Source: Streptomyces bluensis
GTDB taxonomy: Bacteria; Actinomycetota; Actinomycetes; Streptomycetales; Streptomycetaceae
Length of the DNA stretch: 64,000 nt
Reading direction: 5' to 3'
Assembly (NCBI RefSeq): GCF_014650715.1
Contig: NZ_BMVM01000010.1
Coordinates: 248,001-312,000 of the forward strand
Made by a program: the position numbers and the translations under genes. Under the pieces are notes generated by a model. It searched no databases. It saw nothing but the letters and a program-made list of their open reading frames with translations, and had not been told where the DNA came from. This document shows positions 33,687-40,753 of the stretch, in pieces (the stretch's first letter is position 1; each line of letters starts with the position of its first letter).

Positions 33687-33779
33687 TACAACTTCCGTCC
33701 ATCTTTGGGGAGTTGTTTTTGAGTTGTTTGTAGATGACGACCAAGTGGGCATAACTTAGTCGAAGTTGGTTGCCAACTT
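33687..33779 (-). promoter_or_regulatory. Promoter/operator region of GntR 1
   Basis: Two blocks are shared with the paralogue's promoter at the same distances from the start. Block A (33687-33714) is ACAACTTCCGTCC followed by ATCTTTGGGGAGTT. Block B (33763-33779) is the perfect dyad AAGTTGG-TTG-CCAACTT. On the minus strand a TACGTT hexamer ends 6 bp before the GTG, as in a leaderless promoter. Extra ACAACT-type half-sites (inverted) lie between the blocks. Confidence 0.55.
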
Positions 33780-33915
33780 GATGGACTTGGGCGGAGGTTC
33801 TGCCTCCTTTCGCAAACCTTTGGCACGTAGTCGCCCTCAGCACGTGTGCACATGACGCCCCGCGTCACTCGGTTCCGCACCCGCTCCACCGAAACGCCCC
33901 GAAGGAGGAACACCC

Positions 33916-34104
33916 ATGCCCGTCCTCGCCCTCCTCTCCGCAGTCCTCGTCGCCGGTTTCGAGCAGTTCGTCCAGTGGCGCTACGGCCCCATGGGTATCG
34001 TCGGCCTGCTGCTCCTCACCATCGGACTCAAGGCCAAGAGCCCCCTGTGCAGCTCCATCGGGGCCGTCGTCCTGGCCCTGATGGTCGCCGGACCGGCCCT
34101 GTGA
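33916..34104 (+). CDS. Small two-helix membrane protein
   Basis: 62 residues with an excellent ribosome site (GAAGGAGG, 7 bp before the ATG). Two hydrophobic segments (VLALLSAVLVAGFEQFV and GIVGLLLLTIGLKAK / SSIGAVVLALMVAGPAL) suggest a membrane hairpin. No family name. It lies between the two GntR genes, transcribed away from GntR 1 and toward the end of GntR 2 (10 bp between stops), so it may be under control of GntR 1. Confidence 0.7.
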   Translation: MPVLALLSAVLVAGFEQFVQWRYGPMGIVGLLLLTIGLKAKSPLCSSIGAVVLALMVAGPAL

Positions 34105-34114
34105 GCAGCGCCGG

Positions 34115-35017
34115 TCAGTTCGTGAGCAGCAGCTCCGAACTGATCGTCTCCCACAGGGCGTCGAACCACAGGTGCGACTGTTCCACGAAGGTCGTGTCCC
34201 GTAGGCCGGCCCCCTGCTCGAAGGCGAACAGCATCGACCGGGTGCCCTCGGCGTCGTACGTCTCCAGCTGTTCACTGTCCACCTCCTGCTCCCGGCGCTG
34301 GACGGTGTAGTAGGCGAAGAGCGCCTCCGAGCCGTTCAGCAGGTACAGCTTCACCGGCGGGGTGAAGGGAAGCGCGCGGAAGGAAACGTGCACGTCGATG
34401 CCGTGCGTGGAGCGGAGCGCTTGCAGGTTGTGCCGCAGGACCTGGCCCTGTGCGTTGCGCTGGGCGAGCCAGCGGCGTTGCAGCCGGCCGTCGGACGAGG
34501 GGTTCACCGGGGCCGGGAAGGCGAGGTCGATGTCACGGCTGGGCAGCAGGACGCGGACGTCGATCCTGTCCGGTTTGATGCGCCCCGCGTGAATCTCGCG
34601 CAACGGCTCCCCCAGAGCGAGGGTCAGCGAGACCGCTGTCAGGCACAGTGCGTCGATCTCGACGTGCCGGGCGGTGAAGGCGGCCGAAATACGTGGGGCG
34701 AGCGCCACCATCGTGGGCTGGGGCGGGACCTCGGGACCAGTGGGCACCTTCCCCGGGATCGGAGCCACGGTGGCAGGGCTGCCCTTGGAAACGTTGGTGA
34801 GCAGCTGCTCCGACTGCAGGATGCGCAGCGCCTGGCGTACGGCACCCCGCTCCACGCCGAACTCGTCGGCCAGCTGGGCCTGAGTGGGCATGCGCTGGCC
34901 CGGCCTCAGTTCGCCGGACCTGATCCGGCTGCGCAACGCGTCGGCCACCTCGTGATGTGACCTCTGTGGCGGATGTGACCTCTTCCGCCCATTGACTGCG
35001 GCATGTTCCCCGTCCAC
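34115..35017 (-). CDS. GntR-family regulator 2, paralogue of GntR 1
   Basis: 300 residues from GTG 35017. The winged helix (SHHEVADALRSRIRSGELRPGQRMPTQAQLADEFGVERGAVRQALRIL) and the C-terminal sensor (LALGEPLREIHAGRIKPDRIDVRVLLPSRDIDLAFP, LRHNLQALRSTHGIDVHVSFRALPFTPPVKLYLLNGSEAL) align along their whole length with GntR 1, including the final WFDALWETI. The promoter also matches. It is followed by no same-strand gene within 1 kb other than through the convergent small membrane gene, so it may act on the operon in trans. Duplication of a regulator with its operator is unusual. Confidence 0.8.
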   Translation of the reverse strand: MDGEHAAVNGRKRSHPPQRSHHEVADALRSRIRSGELRPGQRMPTQAQLADEFGVERGAVRQALRILQSEQLLTNVSKGSPATVAPIPGKVPTGPEVPPQPTMVALAPRISAAFTARHVEIDALCLTAVSLTLALGEPLREIHAGRIKPDRIDVRVLLPSRDIDLAFPAPVNPSSDGRLQRRWLAQRNAQGQVLRHNLQALRSTHGIDVHVSFRALPFTPPVKLYLLNGSEALFAYYTVQRREQEVDSEQLETYDAEGTRSMLFAFEQGAGLRDTTFVEQSHLWFDALWETISSELLLTN

Positions 35018-35027
35018 GACCGAACAT

Positions 35028-35119
35028 TACAACTTCGCGCCATCTTTGGGCAGTTCATGAGAAGGTGGTTATGAGACGACCCCAAACGGAGATAAGTAAC
35101 GTTGAGTTGGTCGCCAACT
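35028..35119 (-). promoter_or_regulatory. Promoter/operator region of GntR 2
   Basis: Block A (35028-35055) is TACAACTTCGCGCC followed by ATCTTTGGGCAGTT, and Block B (35105-35119) is AGTTGG-TCG-CCAACT. Both match the GntR 1 promoter in sequence and spacing (11-38 and about 88-102 bp upstream of the GTG). TAATGT ends 6 bp before the GTG on the minus strand, consistent with a leaderless transcript. Confidence 0.55.
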
Positions 35120-35284
35120 TGAGCAACATGGTCAAACTTAACGGGGGTTGGTCACCCACAGGTGACCACGGATCGCTGAGGGTGACTCCGTCGACAGGTG
35201 AGCGATCAGCAACACAGGGCCGGACTCCCTTCCGGAGGGGAGCCGGGAGCTCGGCCGGCCGCGTACAGCCATAACCGAAGAGCA

Positions 35285-35406
35285 CAGCCACAGTTGAACA
35301 GCACAGTCACAACTGAAGAGCACCGTCACAACTTCATATGGGGAGCCATCACAACTGCATAGCTACGGATACGCAATTCAGCACCACAGCAGAACCAGAA
35401 CCAACT
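35285..35406. repeat. Array of CACAACT half-site repeats
   Basis: CACAACT occurs at 35308-35314, 35327-35333 and 35350-35356, with an inverted CAGTTG at 35291-35296 and CCAACT at 35401-35406. The first copies are about 19-23 bp apart, near two helical turns. The core CAACT is the same as in the GntR operators. The 547-bp spacer 35018-35564 holds no gene that I can support. Confidence 0.5.
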
Positions 35407-35564
35407 GCACCACCCGCACATCAGCACGGAAGGAGCACCACTCACGGGAGGTCCGGGCACCACGCGTGCCTGGACGTACTCGGCCGTACGCAGCAGGGCG
35501 CCCAACTCGCCACCTTCGATGGTGAGTTCGGCGCCCTCATGTGTCTCCCCTTCCGCCCTGTCCC

Positions 35565-36203
35565 TCACCGGAGCAGGTCGGACACCTGGGCTTCCCCGTC
35601 GCGGTACCTGCGGGCGATCTCCGCACTGCAACCGTCGGCCGTGCGCTGGAGCTGCTGGCGGCGGCGGGAGATCTGCTGCTCGTAGCGGACGAGACGGCGC
35701 AGGCCCGCGCCGAGCTCGTCGTCCGTGCGGGCCTGAAGGTCGGACAGCTCCACCTCGGCGAGCATGTCGGAGGCCAGGGCCCGGTATTCCTCACCCTGTG
35801 GGGTGCCCAGCGTCACATGGCGGGCCGAGGAGCGGTGCCGGGCGGGCGCGTCCGTGAGGATCTCCGGGAGCCGGTCGACCACGCCGACGGGCGCCGCCGC
35901 CCCGTCCCCCTCCGCGGCCCCGCCCCGCCCTGCCAGCTCGGCCCGCAGAATGTCGATGCGGCCCTGGAGCAGCCGCCGTACATAGCTGAGGTCGGCCTCG
36001 TCCCGCTGGGCCTCCCGGCGCAGGGCCCGCAGGTCGGACAGCCGGAGCAGGGTCAGATCCCGGCTGGACTGATCGGGCGCCACCGGTGTGCTGTTCGTAC
36101 GCTGCACGGGCGGGCGGTGAGCGCCCCCGACCACCCGCTCCACCCACTCCGTCCATTCCGCCGACGGCTGCCCCGTACTGGTGTTCGTACCCGAAGTGCT
36201 CAT
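35565..36203 (-). CDS. rsiG: RsiG, c-di-GMP-binding anti-sigma factor of WhiG
   Basis: 212 residues from ATG 36203. Two helices carry the c-di-GMP signature E-x3-S-x2-R-x3-Q-x3-D: Glu69-Ser73-Arg76-Gln80-Asp84 (EADLSYVRRLLQGRID) and Glu175-Ser179-Arg182-Gln186-Asp190 (EQQISRRRQQLQRTAD). This repeated motif defines RsiG, which in S. venezuelae holds the sporulation sigma factor WhiG only when loaded with c-di-GMP. The middle (95-140) is a flexible linker and the N-terminus is disordered. It is the sole gene of its unit, upstream of dtd on the opposite strand. Assignment rests on both motifs being perfect. Confidence 0.9.
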   Translation of the reverse strand: MSTSGTNTSTGQPSAEWTEWVERVVGGAHRPPVQRTNSTPVAPDQSSRDLTLLRLSDLRALRREAQRDEADLSYVRRLLQGRIDILRAELAGRGGAAEGDGAAAPVGVVDRLPEILTDAPARHRSSARHVTLGTPQGEEYRALASDMLAEVELSDLQARTDDELGAGLRRLVRYEQQISRRRQQLQRTADGCSAEIARRYRDGEAQVSDLLR

Positions 36204-36493
36204 GCGTCTCAACCGTCCCCTCAGCCGGCGCGGTGCACCCCACGCACGCACCGCAACACCAGGCATCGTGCCACCCGAAGTAGCCGCTATGTGACCGAGT
36301 GACCCTGATCTGCCCCTGATCTGCCCCGGATGCGGGGTTAAGAATCAAAAGGATCATTAACGATGATCGCCCGAGTCACCGCTTCGGCCGTACGGTGAGG
36401 ACGAGCCTGCCGGGGCCGCGTCCAGGCCCCCTCCCCTGGCGCCGTCAGTACCTCCATACGAGTGACGCGTCATCGCACGGCATCATGGTCCCC

Positions 36494-36919
36494 ATGCGTG
36501 CGGTGGTACAGAGGGTGGACGGCGCGAGCGTCGTCGTGGGCGGGGAGACGGTCGGCGCGATCGAGGGCGAGGGGTTGTGCGTCCTCGTCGGAGTCACGCA
36601 CGACGACACCAAGGAGAAGGCCGCCCAGCTCGCCCGCAAGCTGTGGTCGATCCGGATGCTGCACGACGAGAAGTCGTGCAGCGACATCGACGCTCCGCTG
36701 CTGGTCATCAGCCAGTTCACGCTGTACGGCGACGCCCGCAAGGGCCGCCGCCCCACCTGGAACGCGGCCGCCCCCGGCGAGGTCGCCGAGCCCCTCGTCG
36801 ACGAGGTCGTGGCCCAGCTGCGTGCGCTGGGCGCGACGGTGGCCACGGGCCGCTTCGGCGCCCGGATGCGGGTGTCCCTGACGAACGACGGCCCGTTCAC
36901 CGTGCTGCTGGAGATGTGA
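36494..36919 (+). CDS. dtd: D-aminoacyl-tRNA deacylase
   Basis: 141 residues. Removes D-amino acids (and Gly from tRNA-Ala) from mischarged tRNAs, so it guards translation. The two family signatures are present: SQFTLYGDARKGRRP and the C-terminal LTNDGPFTVLLEM, whose Gly-Pro is the cross-subunit specificity element. The start MRAVVQRVDGASVVV is typical. Convergent with the folate-binding protein gene. Length and motifs are normal. Confidence 0.95.
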   Translation: MRAVVQRVDGASVVVGGETVGAIEGEGLCVLVGVTHDDTKEKAAQLARKLWSIRMLHDEKSCSDIDAPLLVISQFTLYGDARKGRRPTWNAAAPGEVAEPLVDEVVAQLRALGATVATGRFGARMRVSLTNDGPFTVLLEM

Positions 36920-36955
36920 GCGGCCCCGCTGCTGAAGACTCCGAAGACGTGAGCC

Positions 36956-37921
36956 TCAGGGCTCGACCACGACCTCCTGGGCCGCCGCCGTCGTGTCGGC
37001 CATCAACGGCGCGTCCGTCGGCACGTTCCGCTTGACCAGCGCCAGCGCCACCGGGCCCAGCTCGTGGTGGCGTACGGACGTGGTCACGAAGCCGATCTTC
37101 CGGCCGTCGGGACCGTCGTCCGCCAGGCGGATCTCCGTGCCGTGCGGCGGCAGGTGGACCTCGCTGCCGTCCAGGTGGAGGAAGACGAGGCGGCGCGGCG
37201 GCTTGCCCAGGTTCTGGACGCGGGCGACCGTCTCCTGGCCCCGGTAGCAGCCCTTCTGGAGGTGGACCGCGGTGCCGATCAGGCCCAGTTCGTGCGGGAT
37301 GGTCCGGTGGTCGGTCTCGAAGCCGAGCCGCGGGCGGTGCGCCTCGACGCGCAGGGCCTCGTAGGCGAGCAGCCCGGCCGCCGGGCCGGCCTTCTCGGCG
37401 TACGACTCCAGGTCCGTACGCGGCAGGAAGAGGTCGCGGCCGTACGGTGTCTCGCGGACGACGACGCCCTCCGGCGCCTCGGTGATCGAACCGGCCGGCA
37501 GGTGCACGACCGCGACGTCACCGGTGCGGTCGGCGACATCGACCCGGTAGAAGAACTTCATCGACTCCAGGTACGCGATCAGCGCGTCCTGCGTGCCGGG
37601 CTCGACGTGCGCCCAGACCGTCTCGCCGTCGTCCACCAGGTACAGCGCGTGCTCGATGTGGCCGTGCGCGGAGAGGACGAGCGCCTCGGTGGCCTGGTGC
37701 GGCGGGAGGTCGCTGACGTGCTGGGTGAGCAGCAGGTGCAGCCAGCTCAGCCGGTCCTCACCGGAGACGGTCAGGACCCCCCGGTGGGAGAGGTCCACGA
37801 ATCCGGTGCCGTCGGCGAGGGCCCGCTGCTCGCGGAACAGGTCGCCGTAGTGGGCGGCTACGCCTTCGTCCACGCCCTCGGCGGGGACGGCGCCGGGCAG
37901 GGACAGCAGGGGACTCTTCAT
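36956..37921 (-). CDS. YgfZ/GcvT-like folate-binding protein
   Basis: 321 residues with the GcvT (aminomethyltransferase-like) fold. The signature KGCYRGQETVARV carries the conserved Cys of YgfZ proteins, which use tetrahydrofolate in the repair or assembly of some Fe-S clusters. Other parts fit the family: RGVLTVSGEDRLSWLHLLLTQ at the start and a C-terminal barrel. It is close to nur on the same strand (10 bp between nur stop and this start), so they may be co-transcribed. Confidence 0.9.
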   Translation of the reverse strand: MKSPLLSLPGAVPAEGVDEGVAAHYGDLFREQRALADGTGFVDLSHRGVLTVSGEDRLSWLHLLLTQHVSDLPPHQATEALVLSAHGHIEHALYLVDDGETVWAHVEPGTQDALIAYLESMKFFYRVDVADRTGDVAVVHLPAGSITEAPEGVVVRETPYGRDLFLPRTDLESYAEKAGPAAGLLAYEALRVEAHRPRLGFETDHRTIPHELGLIGTAVHLQKGCYRGQETVARVQNLGKPPRRLVFLHLDGSEVHLPPHGTEIRLADDGPDGRKIGFVTTSVRHHELGPVALALVKRNVPTDAPLMADTTAAAQEVVVEP

Positions 37922-37931
37922 ACGGACCAGC

Positions 37932-38369
37932 CTACGACGTGGTAGTTGAACCCTTCAGGGAACATCGCTCGCACCGGCCGAAGATCGCGAAGTGCTTCAT
38001 GTCCGTGTCGAAGCCGAAGGTCTCACGCAGCTTGGCCGTGAAGTCGGCGGCCACCTCGACATCGGCCTCGATGACGGTCGTGCAGTCGCGGCACACGAGG
38101 TGGATGTGGTGGTGCCGGTCGGCCAGGTGGTACGTCGGGGCGCCGTGACCGAGGTGGGCGTGCGAGACCAGCCCCAGCTCCTCCAGGAGCTCCAGGGTCC
38201 GGTACACGGTGGAAATGTTGACCCCCGACGCCGTCTTCCTCACTTCCGCGAGGATGTCGTCGGGGGTCGCGTGCTCCAGGGTGTCCACTGCTTCGAGGAC
38301 AAGCTGACGCTGCGGCGTCAGCCGGTAGCCGCGCTGCCTGAGGTCGCTCTTCCAGTCGGTGCTCACCAC
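37932..38369 (-). CDS. nur: Nur, nickel-responsive Fur-family regulator
   Basis: 145 residues from the first GTG of the pair, giving MVSTDWKSDLRQRGYRLTPQRQLVLEAV. With that numbering the ligands known for S. coelicolor Nur fall in place: His33, His70, His72, His86, His88, His90. The near-identity of the text to Nur is from memory of that protein. The HHHIHLVCRDC box and a late GRCERC are present. Nur represses nickel uptake and sodF when nickel is plentiful and so indirectly raises the nickel SOD. It acts as a cytosolic dimer on DNA. Upstream lies the nitrobindin-like gene. Confidence 0.9.
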   Translation of the reverse strand: MVSTDWKSDLRQRGYRLTPQRQLVLEAVDTLEHATPDDILAEVRKTASGVNISTVYRTLELLEELGLVSHAHLGHGAPTYHLADRHHHIHLVCRDCTTVIEADVEVAADFTAKLRETFGFDTDMKHFAIFGRCERCSLKGSTTTS

Positions 38370-38413
38370 ACCGGAAAGTCTAGGACGACGCGAGCGTGTC
38401 CAACTGGTGTCTC

Positions 38414-38989
38414 CTACTTGAAGAAGGCGATCCCGTCGTCCGGAAGGTCGTCCGGCAGGGCCTTGGCCCAGCGCTCGACCTCCTCCGGGGTGACGACCTT
38501 CTTCAGGTGCGCCGACATGTAGGGGCGCAGCTCGACCTCGGGGGTCTGCTTCTCGCCGACCCACATCAGGTCGCTCTTGACGTAGCCGTAGAGCCGCTTG
38601 CCGCCCGTGTACGGTCCCGACGCCGCCGTGCGCGCGACCGCGTCCGTGACCAGGTCGATCTGCGGCTTCTTGTCGGCCAGTTCGCCGTACCAGACCTCGA
38701 CGACACCGTCGTGGCGAACCATTGTCACCTCGACCTTGCGGTCGGCGTCGATCCGCCAGAAGCCGGACTCCGACTCCAGTGGCCGGACCTTGTTGCCCTC
38801 CTGGTCCAGCACCCAGGTGTGGGAGCGGTACTCCAGGAAGTCCCGGCCGTCGTGGGTGAAGGTGACCTCCTGGCCGAAGTTGCACTTCTCCGAGCCGGGG
38901 AAGTCGTGCACGCCCGCGCCGGCCCAGTTGCCGAGCAGGAAGGCGAGCGGGACGAGGTCCTTGTGCAGGTCGGACGGAATCTCGATCAT
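38414..38989 (-). CDS. Nitrobindin-like heme-binding protein (FABP family, DUF1794)
   Basis: 191 residues forming a ten-stranded barrel by family homology. The N-terminal FLLGNWAGAGVHDFPG carries the GxWxGxG signature, and the C-terminal half contains the conserved KRLYGYVKSDLMW. Nitrobindins bind ferric heme and scavenge or isomerise peroxynitrite; the actinobacterial orthologues are usually labelled FABP-family. Start ATG 38989. A small membrane peptide gene lies just upstream on the same strand. Confidence 0.9.
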   Translation of the reverse strand: MIEIPSDLHKDLVPLAFLLGNWAGAGVHDFPGSEKCNFGQEVTFTHDGRDFLEYRSHTWVLDQEGNKVRPLESESGFWRIDADRKVEVTMVRHDGVVEVWYGELADKKPQIDLVTDAVARTAASGPYTGGKRLYGYVKSDLMWVGEKQTPEVELRPYMSAHLKKVVTPEEVERWAKALPDDLPDDGIAFFK

Positions 38990-39012
38990 GGGAGAAAGTT
39001 CCTGGACGTGGG

Positions 39013-39111
39013 TCAGCGCTGGCCCTGGTACAGCTTCTTCACGGTCAGCCCGGCGAAGGCGAGGACGCCGACGCAGACCAGGACCAGCAGGGCTTCGAAG
39101 AAGATCTCCAC
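39013..39111 (-). CDS. Small single-span membrane protein (32 aa)
   Basis: GTG start at 39111 after a GAGGAG ribosome site. The sequence is VEIFFEALLVLVCVGVLAFA followed by GLTVKKLYQGQR, one membrane helix and a short basic tail. It fills the gap upstream of the nitrobindin-like gene (23 bp between). Small proteins of this type are conserved at this position in Streptomyces as far as I recall. Function unknown. Confidence 0.65.
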   Translation of the reverse strand: MEIFFEALLVLVCVGVLAFAGLTVKKLYQGQR

Positions 39112-39241
39112 GGGGTGCTCCTCGATTGAGCGGAGAGGGCGGTACATACAGAGCCGCCCCCCAGCTTACGCGGCCGGGATCGGCCCCTTCGCGTCAGGTA
39201 CGGCTCAGCGCGGGAGCCGGCGCCGGAACTACCATGCGGGC

Positions 39242-39604
39242 ATGGCGAAGAAGCTCGTGATCAAGGTGACGGCCGGGGCGGACGCCCCCGAGCGCTGCTC
39301 GCAGGCGTTCACCGTCGCGGCGGTGGCCGTGGCCAGCGGTGTCGATGTCTCCCTGTGGCTGACCGGCGAGTCCTCCTGGTTCGCGCTGCCGGGCCGTGCC
39401 GCCGAGTTCGAGCTCCCGCACGCCGCCCCGCTCCCCGACCTGATCGACTCGGTCCTGGCGGGGGGCAGCCTCACCCTGTGCACCCAGTGCGCTGCCCGCC
39501 GCGACATCACGGAGACGGACGTCATCGAGGGCGTGCGTATCGCGGGCGCCCAGGTCTTCGTCCAGGAGGCGATGGCGGACGGGACACAGGCGCTCGTCTA
39601 CTGA
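39242..39604 (+). CDS. DsrE-family protein
   Basis: 120 residues, MAKKLVIKVTAGADAPERCSQAFTVAAVAVASGVDVSLWLTGE, with an alpha/beta DsrE fold. Two Cys lie close together in SLTLCTQCAARRDI, the position of the sulfur-relay Cys in DsrE/TusD-like proteins. It may take part in sulfur transfer; the thiosulfate sulfurtransferase gene cysA is 1.1 kb away. Convergent with the VOC protein gene. Confidence 0.85.
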   Translation: MAKKLVIKVTAGADAPERCSQAFTVAAVAVASGVDVSLWLTGESSWFALPGRAAEFELPHAAPLPDLIDSVLAGGSLTLCTQCAARRDITETDVIEGVRIAGAQVFVQEAMADGTQALVY

Positions 39605-39614
39605 GACGGGCGGC

Positions 39615-39998
39615 TCACCCCTCGGTCCGCACCCACAGGCAGAAGGGGTGTCCGGCCGGATCGAACAGCACCCGTACGTCGTCCTGGGGCTGGTGATCGG
39701 CGAGTACGGCACCCTCGGCGACCGCCCGCGCCGTCTCGCCCTCCAGGTCGTCGACCTCGATGTCCAGGTGCAGCATCATCTGCTGGTCGCCGGGGTTCCT
39801 GGACGGCCAGACGGGGCGGACGTACTTGGGCTCGGTCTCGAAGGCGAGCGAGACACCGTCACCGCCCGGCGGCCCGACGAGCACCCAGTGCGGCTCGTCC
39901 GCCCGCACCTCGTACCCCAGCAACCGTACGTAGAAGTCGGCCAGCTCATGCGCGTCGTGCGCATCGAGCACAACGGTGGACACCTTCGCGCGTGGCAT
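39615..39998 (-). CDS. VOC-family (glyoxalase-like) protein
   Basis: 127 residues: one vicinal oxygen chelate module pair (VSTVVLDAHDAHELADFYVRLLGYEV, then LHLDIEVDDLEGETARAVAEGAVLA and VLFDPAGHPFCLWV). His in LHLDI and the final Glu/His region could hold a metal. Substrate unknown; such single-domain members include antibiotic-binding and detoxifying proteins. It ends 11 bp from the DsrE gene and starts 13 bp before the DUF3099 stop, so it may be co-transcribed with DUF3099. Confidence 0.85.
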   Translation of the reverse strand: MPRAKVSTVVLDAHDAHELADFYVRLLGYEVRADEPHWVLVGPPGGDGVSLAFETEPKYVRPVWPSRNPGDQQMMLHLDIEVDDLEGETARAVAEGAVLADHQPQDDVRVLFDPAGHPFCLWVRTEG

Positions 39999-40010
39999 GG
40001 GCCCTTGGTA

Positions 40011-40268
40011 CTACCGGCGCTTCTTCCCGTCCAGCTCGTCCCACCACTCGTCGGACTGCGGGTCGCCGGAGGGGTCGTCCCACCAGCGGTCGTCGGGCCC
40101 GCGCCGGTTGGCGACCATCGCGGCCACCGGCGGGATCAGCATCGCCACCACGCACATGCCCACCGCCGCCGGAACCGACCAGAGCCGCACGACACCCCAG
40201 GCCAGGACGAAGAGCACCACACACGTCCCCATCATGGCGAAGTAGAGGCGACGCCGCCGTGCGTACAT
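40011..40268 (-). CDS. DUF3099 small membrane protein
   Basis: 85 residues, two membrane helices (YFAMMGTCVVLFVLAWGVV and AVGMCVVAMLIPPVAAMVAN) and an acidic Trp-rich tail (DDRWWDDPSGD). This is the DUF3099 family of actinobacteria, with no known function. It is the first gene after the terminator that ends the cysA-DUF1416 unit. Confidence 0.85.
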   Translation of the reverse strand: MYARRRRLYFAMMGTCVVLFVLAWGVVRLWSVPAAVGMCVVAMLIPPVAAMVANRRGPDDRWWDDPSGDPQSDEWWDELDGKKRR

Positions 40269-40304
40269 ACGTCCAGGGTAGGTCTGGAGGGCCGGAGAAC
40301 GGGC

Positions 40305-40347
40305 AAGGGCCGCGCCCCGGGTGTCGAACCCGTGGGGCGCGGCCCTT
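40305..40347 (-). terminator. Terminator of the cysA-DUF1416 unit
   Basis: A perfect 14-bp GC-rich stem (40305-40318 with 40334-40347) with an AAGGGC/GCCCTT base and a 15-nt loop, 23 bp past the DUF1416 stop. Confidence 0.8.
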
Positions 40348-40369
40348 CGGTCGTGGACCGTGGGTGGCG

Positions 40370-40657
40370 TCAGACGGCGATCGCGACCTCTGCCAGGCCG
40401 CCCGTCTGGGCGACCACCGTACGGTCGGCGGTGCCGCCGGGGACGAGGGCGCGCACGGTCCAGGTGCCCTCGGCCGCGTAGAACCGGAACTGTCCGGTGG
40501 CCGAGGTGGGCACCTCGGCGGTGAACTCGCCCGTCGAGTCCAGGAGACGGACGTAGCCGACCACCGGCTCGCCGTCGCGGGTCACCTGGCCCTGGATGGT
40601 GGTCTCACCGGGCTTGATCGTCGAGGCGTCCGGCCCGCCGGCCTTCGCTCCACACAT
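40370..40657 (-). CDS. DUF1416 protein, partner of CysA
   Basis: 95 residues. The start MCGAKAGGPDAS carries one Cys, followed by a beta-rich carboxypeptidase-regulatory-like/transthyretin fold (TTIQGQVTRDGEPVVGYVRLLDSTGEFTAEVPTSATGQFRFY). It follows cysA after 96 bp on the same strand, and this pairing is conserved in actinobacteria. The N-terminal Cys could accept sulfur from CysA, but that is inference. Confidence 0.85.
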   Translation of the reverse strand: MCGAKAGGPDASTIKPGETTIQGQVTRDGEPVVGYVRLLDSTGEFTAEVPTSATGQFRFYAAEGTWTVRALVPGGTADRTVVAQTGGLAEVAIAV

Positions 40658-40753
40658 GTGTTTCTCCAGAGGTTCTGACCAGAGGGTTCGGTCGGGTGGT
40701 CGGATTGCTTACTGGCGGATCGCCTGCTGGCGGGGTGCCTGCTGGCGGGCTGC

